Positions 16,764 to 24,228 of a DNA stretch of 64,000 nucleotides are shown piece after piece; the stretch's first letter is position 1, and each line of letters starts with the position of its first letter. The notes beneath the pieces were generated by a model, which saw nothing but the letters and a program-made list of their open reading frames with translations, made no database searches and was not told the origin of the DNA. The DNA is from Amycolatopsis bartoniae. Its GTDB lineage: Bacteria; Actinomycetota; Actinomycetes; Mycobacteriales; Pseudonocardiaceae. The stretch spans positions 110,045 to 174,044 of the forward strand of contig NZ_JACHWH010000012.1 in NCBI RefSeq assembly GCF_014191255.1, read 5' to 3'. A program made the translations under genes and the position numbers.

Positions 16764-17827
16764 CGCGCCAGTCCCGTCACGGTCCGGAAGGCCGCCATCC
16801 GGGCGGCGGCCAGGTCGGGGTCGGGCAGCAGCCCCAGCTCGCCGGCCAGCCGGTAGGCCTGGTCGAGGTGGACCGCGGACCGGCCGCTCTGCAGCCCGCC
16901 GACCATCGTGAACCCCCGCTGGTGCCCGGAAAGCCAGGCCAGGAAGGCGATCCCGGTCTTGTAGTAGTACGTCGGCGCGGCGAACAGGTGCCGTGCGAGG
17001 GGAACCGTGGGTGCCAGGATCCGGTCGTACCCCGCCACGTCACCGGCGTCGAGCCGCTCCAGCGCCGCCGACGCCGCCGGGGCGATCGCGGCGAACACCC
17101 CGAGCAGTGCGTCGCTGTGGCCTGTCTCGTCGCCGCGGATCAGCTCCGGGTAGTGGAAATCGTCGCCGGTGTACAGCCGCACGCCCGGTGGCAGCGCGCG
17201 GCGGAACCGGACTTCGTGCCCGGCGTCCAGCAGCGACACCTTCACCCCGTCCACTTTGGCCGGATGTGCGCGGATCAGCGCGAGGAGCGACTCCGTGGCC
17301 CGGTCAAGGTCTTTCGCGCCCCAGTAGCCCGCGAGCGCCGGGTCGAACATCGGGCCGAGCCAGTGCAGGATCACCGGCTCCGCGACCTGGCCGAGCACCT
17401 TCCCGTACACCTCGTGGTAGTCCTCCGGACCGGACGCCACCCGCGCGAGCTGCCTGCTGGCCATGAGGATCACCCGCGCACCCGCGGTCTCCACCACCTC
17501 CACCTGGTCGAGGTAGGCGCGGGTCACCTCGTCCACAGTGGACGCCTCCGGAGCGTGGTCGGTTCCGGCGCCGGCGGCGATCAGACCGCCGCAGGAGGCG
17601 GCTTCGGCCGCGGAACGGCGGATCAGCTCGCGGGTGGCCGCCCAGTCCAGGCCCATCCCCCGCTGCGCGGTGTCCATCGCCTCGGCGACGCCGAGCCCGC
17701 AGGACCACAGGTGCCGCCGGAACGCGAGCGTCGAGTCCCAGTCGACCACGGCGGGCGCACCGGGAGCGTTGTCCGCCTGCGGATCGGCGGCGACGTGCGC
17801 GGCGGCGTAGGCGATGCGTGATTTCAC
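16760..17827 (-). CDS. DUF993 family, dihydrodipicolinate-synthase-like protein
   Basis: 355 aa. A (beta/alpha)8 protein of the DHDPS-like DUF993 family. Recognisable segments: VVDWDSTLAFRRHLWSCG near the N-terminus, LIAAGAGTDHAPE, VEPVILHWLGPMFDPAL-like strand, DGVKVSLLD with the Lys in the Schiff-base position of the family, and YYYKTGIAFLAWLSGHQ near the C-terminus. Probable lyase or aldolase acting on a keto-acid or keto-sugar. Start GTG at 17827 overlaps the Gfo/Idh stop (GTGA). The fixed grouping with a Gfo/Idh dehydrogenase and a TIM-barrel isomerase suggests successive steps of one catabolic pathway. The reaction is undetermined. Confidence 0.82.
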   Translation of the reverse strand: MKSRIAYAAAHVAADPQADNAPGAPAVVDWDSTLAFRRHLWSCGLGVAEAMDTAQRGMGLDWAATRELIRRSAAEAASCGGLIAAGAGTDHAPEASTVDEVTRAYLDQVEVVETAGARVILMASRQLARVASGPEDYHEVYGKVLGQVAEPVILHWLGPMFDPALAGYWGAKDLDRATESLLALIRAHPAKVDGVKVSLLDAGHEVRFRRALPPGVRLYTGDDFHYPELIRGDETGHSDALLGVFAAIAPAASAALERLDAGDVAGYDRILAPTVPLARHLFAAPTYYYKTGIAFLAWLSGHQRGFTMVGGLQSGRSAVHLDQAYRLAGELGLLPDPDLAAARMAAFRTVTGLAR

Positions 17828-18972
17828 AGCGTCAGCTCCTCCAGTTCGACCCGGCGGCCCGTCTCCGACGAGCGCAGCCCCGCCTCCGCCAGCCGGATGC
17901 CGCGGGCCCCGGCCAGGAAGTCGTAGGAGTACGGCGCGCCCTCCACCACGTGGCGCACGAACTCCTCCCACTGCACCTTGAACCCGTTGCCGAACTCCTC
18001 GTTGTCCGGAACCTCCTGCCACAGTGAGCGGAAGTCGTACGCGGCGGGCAGATCCGGGTTCCACACCGGTTTCGGCGTCGCGGACCGGTGCTGCACGCGG
18101 CAGTGGCGCAGCCCGGCCACCGCGCTGCCCTCGGTGCCGTCCACCTGGAACTCGACGAGCTCGTCCCGGTCGACCCGCACGCACCAGGAGGAGTTGATCT
18201 GCGCGACGATCCCGCCCGCGAGCTCGAAGATGCCGTACGCCGCGTCGTCCGCGGTCGCCCGGTACGGCCTGCCCTGTTCGTCCCAGCGGGTGCCGACGTG
18301 CGTGACGGCCTTGGCGGTGACCGCCTCCACGGGCGCGAACAGGTTCTCCAGCACGTAGTTCCAGTGGCAGAACATGTCCGTCACGATGCCGCCGCCGTCC
18401 TCGGCGCGGTAGTTCCACGACGGACGCTGGGCCGGCTGCCAGTCCCCTTCGAACACCCAGTAGCCGAACTCCCCGCGCACGGACAGGATCCGGCCGAAGA
18501 ACCCGCCGTCGACGAGGCGTTTGAGCTTGCGCAGCCCGGGCAGGTACAGCTTGTCGTGCACGACCCCGTTCCTGATCCCGGCCGCGGTCGCGCGCCGGGA
18601 CAGTTCGAGCGCGCCGGAAACGCTTTCGGAAAGCGGTTTCTCGGTGTAGACGTGCTTGCCCGCCTCGATCGCGGCCAGGACGGACTTCTGGCGGACCTGA
18701 GTGAGCTGGGCGTCGAAGTACACGTCGATGCCGGGATCGGCGAGCGTGGCCGCCAGGTCCGTGGACCAGCGGGAAATCCCGTGCCGTCGCGCGATGTCGG
18801 CGAGCTTGGTCTCGTCACGGCCCACCAGTACCGGTTCGAGCTGGACCGTGCGGCCGTCGGAGAGGCGCACCCCGCCCTGCTCCCGGATGGCGAGCACCGA
18901 CCGCAGCAGGTGCTGGAAATACCCCATCCGGCCGGTCACTCCGTTCATCGCGACACCGAGCCGTTCGCTCAT
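17824..18972 (-). CDS. Gfo/Idh/MocA family oxidoreductase 1
   Basis: 382 aa. N-terminal NAD(P)-binding region (VAMNGVTGRMGYFQHL, variant of GxGxxG), catalytic EKP motif (HVYTEKPLSES) and C-terminal alpha/beta domain with GGGIVTDMFCHWNYVLE, where the His is catalytic in the family. It oxidises a sugar or polyol hydroxyl. First gene of the three-gene operon, divergent from LacI regulator 1, with a LacI-type palindrome 18 bp upstream of its ATG and a GGAGAGG ribosome site. Two further operator-like palindromes lie inside the coding sequence at 18616-18640. Confidence 0.88.
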   Translation of the reverse strand: MSERLGVAMNGVTGRMGYFQHLLRSVLAIREQGGVRLSDGRTVQLEPVLVGRDETKLADIARRHGISRWSTDLAATLADPGIDVYFDAQLTQVRQKSVLAAIEAGKHVYTEKPLSESVSGALELSRRATAAGIRNGVVHDKLYLPGLRKLKRLVDGGFFGRILSVRGEFGYWVFEGDWQPAQRPSWNYRAEDGGGIVTDMFCHWNYVLENLFAPVEAVTAKAVTHVGTRWDEQGRPYRATADDAAYGIFELAGGIVAQINSSWCVRVDRDELVEFQVDGTEGSAVAGLRHCRVQHRSATPKPVWNPDLPAAYDFRSLWQEVPDNEEFGNGFKVQWEEFVRHVVEGAPYSYDFLAGARGIRLAEAGLRSSETGRRVELEELTL

Positions 18973-18989
18973 GACATCCTCTCCGAGGG

Positions 18990-19003
18990 GGAAAGCGTTT
19001 TCC
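18990..19003. promoter_or_regulatory. LacI-family operator, divergent promoter region
   Basis: GGAAAGCGTTTTCC is a CG-centred near-palindrome typical of LacI/GalR operators (consensus GGAAAGCGCTTTCC). It lies in the 63-bp gap between Gfo/Idh 1 and LacI regulator 1, so it can serve autoregulation and operon control. Matching sites lie at 25650 and 25687. Confidence 0.6.
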
Positions 19004-19035
19004 GGGAGGCCCCGGGAATCACGTACGCTGCCAGG

Positions 19036-20055
19036 GTGACCACTGACGTGACGCTCTTCGACGTGGCCAGAGCGGCGGGAGTCTCCCCCGCCACCGCATC
19101 CCGGGTGCTCAACGGCAGCACACGCGTCGTCGGGGCGGAGCTGCGGGAGCGCGTGCTGAGCACCGCGGCCGAGCTGAACTACACGCCGAACGCCGCCGCG
19201 CAGGCGATGGTGCGCGGGCGGCTGAACGTGGTGGGCGTGGTGGTGCACGACATCGCCGACCCGTACTTCTCGACGGTCGCGTCCGGGGTGATGAGCGAGG
19301 CGGAGAAGGCCGGGCTCGTGGTGGCCGTGTCCAGCACCCGGCACCGGCCGGACCGCGAGGCCGAGTACGTCGCGGCCTTCCGCCGGCAGCGGGCGCGGGC
19401 GGTGGTCCTGATCGGCAGCAGGACGACGGACCGCGGCTCACGGGACCGGCTCCGCGAGGAGATCGAGCGGTTCGAGGCGGGCGGCGGCCGGGTGGCGGCC
19501 GTGACCCAGCGCAGGCTCGGCGTGGACACCGTGGTGGTGGAGAACCGGGCCGGGGCGCACGCGCTCGCGGAGTCGCTGGTGGGGCTGCGGTACCGGCGCT
19601 TCGCGGTGCTCGCCGGACCGTCCACTTTGGTCACCGCGCAGGACAGGCTGGCCGGGTTCCGCGCCGGGCTCGCGAAGCACCGGGTGACGCTCGCCGAACG
19701 GAACGTAGTGCACGGGGAGTTCACCCGCGACGGCGGCTACCGCGCGATGGAGGAGCTGCTGGCCGCGAAGCGGGACGTGCAGTGCGTGTTCGCGGTGAAC
19801 GACGTGATGGCGGTCGGGGCGATGGCGGCGCTGCACGACCACGGCATCGCGTTGCCGGACGGGATGGCGGTGGCCGGGTTCGACGACATCGCGACCCTGC
19901 GCGACGTCGTACCCCGGCTCACCACGGTCCGCATCGACCTGGCCGGTATCGGCGAGACCGCGCTGAACCTCGTGCTCGGCGAGCCCGGCACCCCGCCCCG
20001 GGTGCGGCGGGCGCGCGGCGAGGTGGTCCTGCGGGAGAGCACCCCCGCCCGGTAG
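19036..20055 (+). CDS. LacI family transcriptional regulator 1
   Basis: 339 aa. HTH (TLFDVARAAGVSPATASRVLNG, residues about 6-27) with hinge helix NAAAQAMVRG, then a periplasmic-binding-like sugar sensor domain (VVGVVVHDIADPYFS, VNDVMAVGAMAALHDHG, VAGFDDIATLRDVVPRLTTV). GTG start lies 6 nt after TACGCT, consistent with a leaderless mRNA. It is divergent from the Gfo/Idh-DUF993-isomerase operon and convergent with the DUF6807 gene. Probable repressor of the rhamnogalacturonan transporter, lyase and catabolic genes through GGAAAGCGCTTTCC-like sites. Confidence 0.92.
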   Translation: MTTDVTLFDVARAAGVSPATASRVLNGSTRVVGAELRERVLSTAAELNYTPNAAAQAMVRGRLNVVGVVVHDIADPYFSTVASGVMSEAEKAGLVVAVSSTRHRPDREAEYVAAFRRQRARAVVLIGSRTTDRGSRDRLREEIERFEAGGGRVAAVTQRRLGVDTVVVENRAGAHALAESLVGLRYRRFAVLAGPSTLVTAQDRLAGFRAGLAKHRVTLAERNVVHGEFTRDGGYRAMEELLAAKRDVQCVFAVNDVMAVGAMAALHDHGIALPDGMAVAGFDDIATLRDVVPRLTTVRIDLAGIGETALNLVLGEPGTPPRVRRARGEVVLRESTPAR

Positions 20056-20778
20056 GTCGCGCACGTCGGCACGCAGGTGCACGACGAGGGGCCGCCCGGG
20101 CGTGAGCGGCAGCGGACGGTCCCAGGCCAGGGCGGAGCCGACGCCGAAGTACTCGCTCGTGCGCACGAACCACGGGTCCGCCGTGACCTGGGACAGGGTC
20201 ACCGACCATTCCGGACCGATCGCGGCCAGCCGGTCCGCCCTGGCGCCGTTGGGCACGGACACCACCGGCCGCGGCACGGCGGGGAAGCGCCAGAAGAACC
20301 CGCCGTAGCCCGCACCCGCCCGGCCGTTGCTGCCGGGGCTCGCCAGCCGCAGGGGCCGGGTGGCGGTGAGCACGCTGCGCCAGTCCAGCGTCCAGCCGCC
20401 GTCGGACGGCAGGGCGCGCACCGTGCGTTCCTCGGTCAGCAGGACGCCGCCCCGCGCGTCGCACCAGGTGAGCCCGTCCCGGATTCCGCCGCATTCCAGG
20501 CGTGCTTCACCCCGCACCACACCGAGTTCGCCGGGGACGTAGCCGCGACCGGCCACATAGGTCGGTCCGCCCCACAGGTTCACACCGTCCACATCGGGCA
20601 GTGCCAGCCCGGCGCCGCGGTGCCACGGGTGGTCGGCGGGGTGCTCGTCGGTCAGCACCGCCCCGCCCAGGGTGCGGACGGGGTGGAGCGCGGGCCTGCC
20701 GACGATGCCCCGCGCCGGGTCGTCGGCGTCCTCGCCGTAGCGGGCGACCTCGATGCCGTGCACGAACAGGGCCGTCAT
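19438..20778 (-). CDS. DUF6807 (PmoA-like) family protein; 3' end uncertain
   Basis: The recognisable DUF6807 domain covers about residues 1-240 (LFVHGIEVARYG, HPVRTLGGAVLTDEHPADHP, HHRGAGLA-like WHRGAGLALP, GGFFWRFPA, DPWFVRTSEYFGVGSALAW). It ends near 20056, where LacI regulator 1 ends on the other strand. No stop occurs in this frame until 19438, so as drawn the gene overlaps 618 bp of the LacI gene antisense. The added 200 residues are Gly/Arg/His rich and look non-native. Either the stop was lost, there is a frameshift near 20050-20110, or the long convergent overlap is real. The start ATG overlaps the Gfo/Idh 2 stop (ATGA). Function unknown; the family co-occurs with sugar oxidoreductases. 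Confidence 0.6.
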   Translation of the reverse strand: MTALFVHGIEVARYGEDADDPARGIVGRPALHPVRTLGGAVLTDEHPADHPWHRGAGLALPDVDGVNLWGGPTYVAGRGYVPGELGVVRGEARLECGGIRDGLTWCDARGGVLLTEERTVRALPSDGGWTLDWRSVLTATRPLRLASPGSNGRAGAGYGGFFWRFPAVPRPVVSVPNGARADRLAAIGPEWSVTLSQVTADPWFVRTSEYFGVGSALAWDRPLPLTPGRPLVVHLRADVRDLPGGGALPQDHLAARPPHPGRGAGLAEHEVQRGLADTGQVDADRGEPGYDVAQGRDVVEPGHRHPVRQRDAVVVQRRHRPDRHHVVHREHALHVPLRGQQLLHRAVAAVAGELPVHYVPFGERHPVLREPGAEPGQPVLRGDQSGRSGEHREAPVPQPHQRLRERVRPGPVLHHHGVHAEPALGHGRHPAAARLEPLDLLAEPVP

Positions 20779-21863
20779 CGCAGCTCCCGGAAGGTCGCCA
20801 GCCGCTCGGCGGCCTGCGTCACCAGCGCCTCGACCCCGGGCAGCACCACCCGCTCTCCCTCCCGCCGCAGGTACGCGTCGGGCACGCGGGACGGCTCGGG
20901 CGCGGTCCGCACGGCCTCCAGCACCCGCATGAACCCACCCGTGGAGTCCACATCGGACTGTAATCCCACAGACGGGTCGTCCAGGTGTGCCAGCAGGTTC
21001 CGCAGCGGGGACACCCGCTCGTACCGCCGCGTGTGGCCGTCCATGGTGAGCAGGTCCTCGGTGTAGACCAGTTCCGCGCGGCCACGGCTGCCGTGCACCA
21101 CCAGCACCGGCTCGGACTCCCGCTCGGCACACAGGGTCACCGCGACCACGACCGTGGTGCCGCGGGCGGTCCGCAGGCGCAGGCACGAGGTGTCGTCGGC
21201 CTCGATGTCCCGGCAGCGCCACAGCTCGACCTCGCACGAGACCACGTCGTCCACGCCGGTGCTGCCGTCCACCGCGAGCGCGGTGGCGACGGCGTGGGCG
21301 AAGGGGTTGGTCAGCGCCCCGTCGACGACCGGGTGGCCGTCGAGCACCCGCCGTCCCGCCCACGGCGCCCGCCGGTAGTACTCGTCGGTCCTCGACCAGG
21401 CGCCGGAGACGCCGATCCCGCGCACCGAACCCAGCTCCCCGTCGCGGACCGCGGCCGCGAGCCTCGTCACCGCGGCCGAACCCAGGCTCTGGAACCCGAT
21501 CTGGCAGGCCAGCCCGCGGTCGGCGACCGCCTTCCGCAACGCGTGCCAGCTGCTCAGCAGCGGCCCGGGCGGCTTTTCGAGCATCAGGTGCGCTCCGGCG
21601 TCGAGCACGGCGGCGGCCAGCTCGGCGTGCGTGTGGATCGGCGTGGCCACGACGCCGAGGTCCGGCCGGGTCGCGGCCAGCAGCGCGGGCAGATCCGCGG
21701 CGACCGGCCGGTTTCCGATCAGGCGCCGGGCCTCCTCGTCCAGCTCGGCGATCTCGCACACCCCGGCGAGCTCCACCAGCCCCGCCCGCTCCAGCTCCGC
21801 GATCTCCCGCAGGTACGAACGGCCGTAGCCGCCCGCCCCGGCGAGCACCACCCGCCGGGTCAT
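20775..21863 (-). CDS. Gfo/Idh/MocA family oxidoreductase 2
   Basis: 362 aa. Rossmann motif VVLAGAGGYGRSYL at the start; the catalytic loop reads HLMLEKPPGPLLSS (EKP). C-terminal domain with HPVVDGALTNPFAHAVATAL. NAD(P)-dependent dehydrogenase of a sugar or glycoside. It shares little with oxidoreductase 1 outside family motifs, so it likely performs a different step, or the reverse one. Start and stop overlap both neighbours (ATGA at each side), placing it firmly in the importer operon between the DUF624 and DUF6807 genes. Confidence 0.87.
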   Translation of the reverse strand: MTRRVVLAGAGGYGRSYLREIAELERAGLVELAGVCEIAELDEEARRLIGNRPVAADLPALLAATRPDLGVVATPIHTHAELAAAVLDAGAHLMLEKPPGPLLSSWHALRKAVADRGLACQIGFQSLGSAAVTRLAAAVRDGELGSVRGIGVSGAWSRTDEYYRRAPWAGRRVLDGHPVVDGALTNPFAHAVATALAVDGSTGVDDVVSCEVELWRCRDIEADDTSCLRLRTARGTTVVVAVTLCAERESEPVLVVHGSRGRAELVYTEDLLTMDGHTRRYERVSPLRNLLAHLDDPSVGLQSDVDSTGGFMRVLEAVRTAPEPSRVPDAYLRREGERVVLPGVEALVTQAAERLATFRELR

Positions 21864-22411
21864 CCGAGCCGCCGGGGCACGGCGACCGCCGCGAGCAGGA
21901 GCAGGCCCGGAGCGATCACGACGAACGCCGGTGCCTGCGTGACGACGACGGCGAGCACGACCACGGCCACCGCGAGCATCGCGCTGCCCAGCGGGTCCCG
22001 CACCGTCAGCTCGCCGCCCCGCGCGGCCGCTTCCCGCCACGACCGGTCCGGCGCCCAGGACACCACCGTCCGCAGGCCCGCGACGATCACGGTGGCCAGC
22101 ACGGCGCCCAGCAGCCAGCCGAACGGGCGGCCGCCCGGCACACGGGCGAGCACCGCGAGCACGTCCAGCCCGCCGACGACCAGCAGCCCGAGCGGGGCGA
22201 GCGCCGCGAGCGGGTTCCGCACCGCCGCCCCGAACAACCGCAGGTACCGGGCGACCGACGGGGTCCGGTCGGCGCGGACGAGGTCGGTCAGCAGCACCGC
22301 GCCCGCCGCACCGGCGGCCGGGGCGGTGAGCAGGGGCAGCGACGTCACCGTCACGAGGACGCCGATCAGCAGCACCTCGGACAGCAGCACCAGTGGGCGG
22401 ACGGTGTTCAT
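21860..22411 (-). CDS. DUF624 (YesL-like) membrane protein
   Basis: 183 aa with four to five hydrophobic segments (about 8-30, 40-45, 65-85, 100-115, 143-175). The N-terminal LLSEVLLIGVLVTVTSLPLLTAPAAGA fits the DUF624/YesL pattern of polysaccharide-utilisation loci, in which YesL accompanies carbohydrate ABC permeases. Integral membrane protein of unknown activity. It overlaps the permease gene before it and the oxidoreductase after it by 4 bp each, so it is translated with the importer. In Bacillus subtilis yesL belongs to a rhamnogalacturonan-I cluster, supporting the same theme here. Confidence 0.75.
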   Translation of the reverse strand: MNTVRPLVLLSEVLLIGVLVTVTSLPLLTAPAAGAAGAVLLTDLVRADRTPSVARYLRLFGAAVRNPLAALAPLGLLVVGGLDVLAVLARVPGGRPFGWLLGAVLATVIVAGLRTVVSWAPDRSWREAAARGGELTVRDPLGSAMLAVAVVVLAVVVTQAPAFVVIAPGLLLLAAVAVPRRLG

Positions 22412-23241
22412 CCGCGCAACCCCGTCGTGGCGGCGCCGTCCACCAGGAACCGCTGGAAGGCCAGGAAGAACAGCCCGATCGGCACCAGCGCGAGCACCGA
22501 CATCGCGAACATCGGCCCGAACGCGGACTGGGTGGTCTGGTCCACGAAGGTCTGCAGCGCGAGCGGCAGGGTGAACGTGGACGGGTCGTTGAGGTAGATC
22601 AGCTGCGTGAAGAAGTCGTTCCAGGTCCAGATGAACGTGAAGATCGCGGTGGTGATCATCGCGGGCCGCAGCAGCGGGGCGATCACGTACCGGAACGTCC
22701 GAAGTGGACCGCAGCCGTCGATGGTGGCGGCCTCGTCCAGCTCGCGCGGCAGCGTCCGGACGAACTGCACCATGAGGAACACGAAGAACGCGTCGGTGGC
22801 CAGGAACTTCGGCAGCACCAGCGGCCAGAACGTGTTGACCATCCCCAGCTGCTGGAAGATGACGTACTGCGGGATCAGCACGACGTGCTGGGGCAGCATG
22901 ATCGTGGAGATCATGAACGCGAACAGCGGGCCGCGGCCCCGGAAGTGCAGCCGCCCGAAGGCGTAGCCGGCGAGCGCGCAGGACACCACGTTGCCGAGCA
23001 CCGCGCCGCCGGAGACCAGCAGCGAGTTGCCGAAGTAGTGCCACACGCCGTAGCCCGCGACACCGTTGAACACCTCGGCGTAGTTGCCGCCCGTGGGGTG
23101 CGACGGCAGCAGCGCCAGCGTCGAGACCACTTCCTCCGCGGGCTTGAACGACGTGGACACCAGCCAGATGACCGGGTACAGCAGCACGACCAGGATGAGG
23201 ACCATCAGCACGTGCCACAGCAGCGGTTTCGTCCGGTTCAT
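22408..23241 (-). CDS. carbohydrate ABC transporter permease (MalG/LplC type)
   Basis: 277 aa, six membrane helices. The cytoplasmic EAA loop reads ELDEAATIDGCGPLRTFRYVIAPLLRP (about 185-211), which docks the ATPase. Typical starts WHVLMVLILVVLLYPVIWLVSTSFK. Inner-membrane half-channel of an oligosaccharide importer; pairs with the permease at 23238-24194 and the binding protein at 24229-25521. No ATPase is encoded nearby, so a shared MsiK-type ATPase elsewhere is likely, as is usual for actinobacterial CUT1 systems. ATGA overlaps at both ends. Confidence 0.92.
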   Translation of the reverse strand: MNRTKPLLWHVLMVLILVVLLYPVIWLVSTSFKPAEEVVSTLALLPSHPTGGNYAEVFNGVAGYGVWHYFGNSLLVSGGAVLGNVVSCALAGYAFGRLHFRGRGPLFAFMISTIMLPQHVVLIPQYVIFQQLGMVNTFWPLVLPKFLATDAFFVFLMVQFVRTLPRELDEAATIDGCGPLRTFRYVIAPLLRPAMITTAIFTFIWTWNDFFTQLIYLNDPSTFTLPLALQTFVDQTTQSAFGPMFAMSVLALVPIGLFFLAFQRFLVDGAATTGLRG

Positions 23242-24194
23242 CGCGCCTCCTCCCCCGCGTAGAACACGAACCTGCGGGCGCCGCGGAAGAGCAGGGCGGT
23301 GATGATCGCGACGGCCACGAGCAGCACCCACGCCATCGCCGACGCGTAGCCCATCCGGAAGTCGGTGAACCCGCGCTGGTAGAGGTAGATGGTGTAGAGC
23401 AGCGTCGAGTCGCTGGGCCCGCCGCGGCCGCTGCTCACCACGAACGCGCCGGTGAACGCCTGGAACGCGTGGATGGTCTCCAGCACCAGGTTGAACAGCA
23501 GCACCGGCGAGAGCATCGGCAGCGTCACCGAGCGGAACCGCCGCATCGCACCGGCCCCGTCGAGCTCCGCCGCCTCGTACAGCTCCCGCGGCACCTGCTT
23601 GAGCCCGGCGAGGAAGATCACCATCGGCGCGCCGAACTGCCACACCGCCAGCGCCACCACGGTCAGCAGCGCGTACTGCGGCTGGTCCACCCAGCCGCCG
23701 GTGTGGATGCCGAACGCGGCGAGAACGCGGTCCATCGTGCCGTCGGTGGCGAACATCGCGCGCCAGACGAGTGCCACGCTCACGCTCGCGCCGAGCAGCG
23801 ACGGGGCGTAGAACGCCGAACGGTAGAGCCCGGTGCCGCGCCGGGCACGGTTCAGCAGCAGCGCCACCGCGAGCGCCAGCACCAGCTTGAGCGGCACCGA
23901 CAGCAGCACGTAGCGCGCCGTGACGCCGACCGCGTGCCAGAACCGGTCGTCGGCGGTGAACATGGTGACGTAGTTGCCGAAGCCGACCCACCGCGGCGGG
24001 TCGAACAGGTCGTAGTCGGTGAACGACAGGTACAGCGACGCGACCATCGGCCCGAGGGTCAGCAGCAGCACCCCGGCGAACCACGGGGTCAGGAACAGGT
24101 AGGCCGCGCCCTGCCGCTCACGGCGCGGCCGCCGGGCGGGGGCCACGGCCCGGTCGCCGGGCGGCGCGGGCGGGCTGAGCACCGAGTGGGTCAT
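23238..24194 (-). CDS. sugar ABC transporter permease (MalF/LplB type)
   Basis: 318 aa, six membrane helices after a basic Pro/Arg-rich N-terminus. EAA loop ELYEAAELDGAGAMRRFRSVTLPMLSPV. The ATG at 24194 is preferred to a GTG two codons upstream because a GGGAGG site lies 5 nt before it. It sits 34 bp downstream of the binding-protein gene and overlaps the next permease by 4 bp. Membrane subunit for uptake of pectin-derived oligosaccharides, judged from the flanking lyase and DUF624 genes. Confidence 0.92.
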   Translation of the reverse strand: MTHSVLSPPAPPGDRAVAPARRPRRERQGAAYLFLTPWFAGVLLLTLGPMVASLYLSFTDYDLFDPPRWVGFGNYVTMFTADDRFWHAVGVTARYVLLSVPLKLVLALAVALLLNRARRGTGLYRSAFYAPSLLGASVSVALVWRAMFATDGTMDRVLAAFGIHTGGWVDQPQYALLTVVALAVWQFGAPMVIFLAGLKQVPRELYEAAELDGAGAMRRFRSVTLPMLSPVLLFNLVLETIHAFQAFTGAFVVSSGRGGPSDSTLLYTIYLYQRGFTDFRMGYASAMAWVLLVAVAIITALLFRGARRFVFYAGEEAR

Positions 24195-24228
24195 GGTCAC
24201 CTCCCTTCCCGCGGCGCGGCCGGTACGG

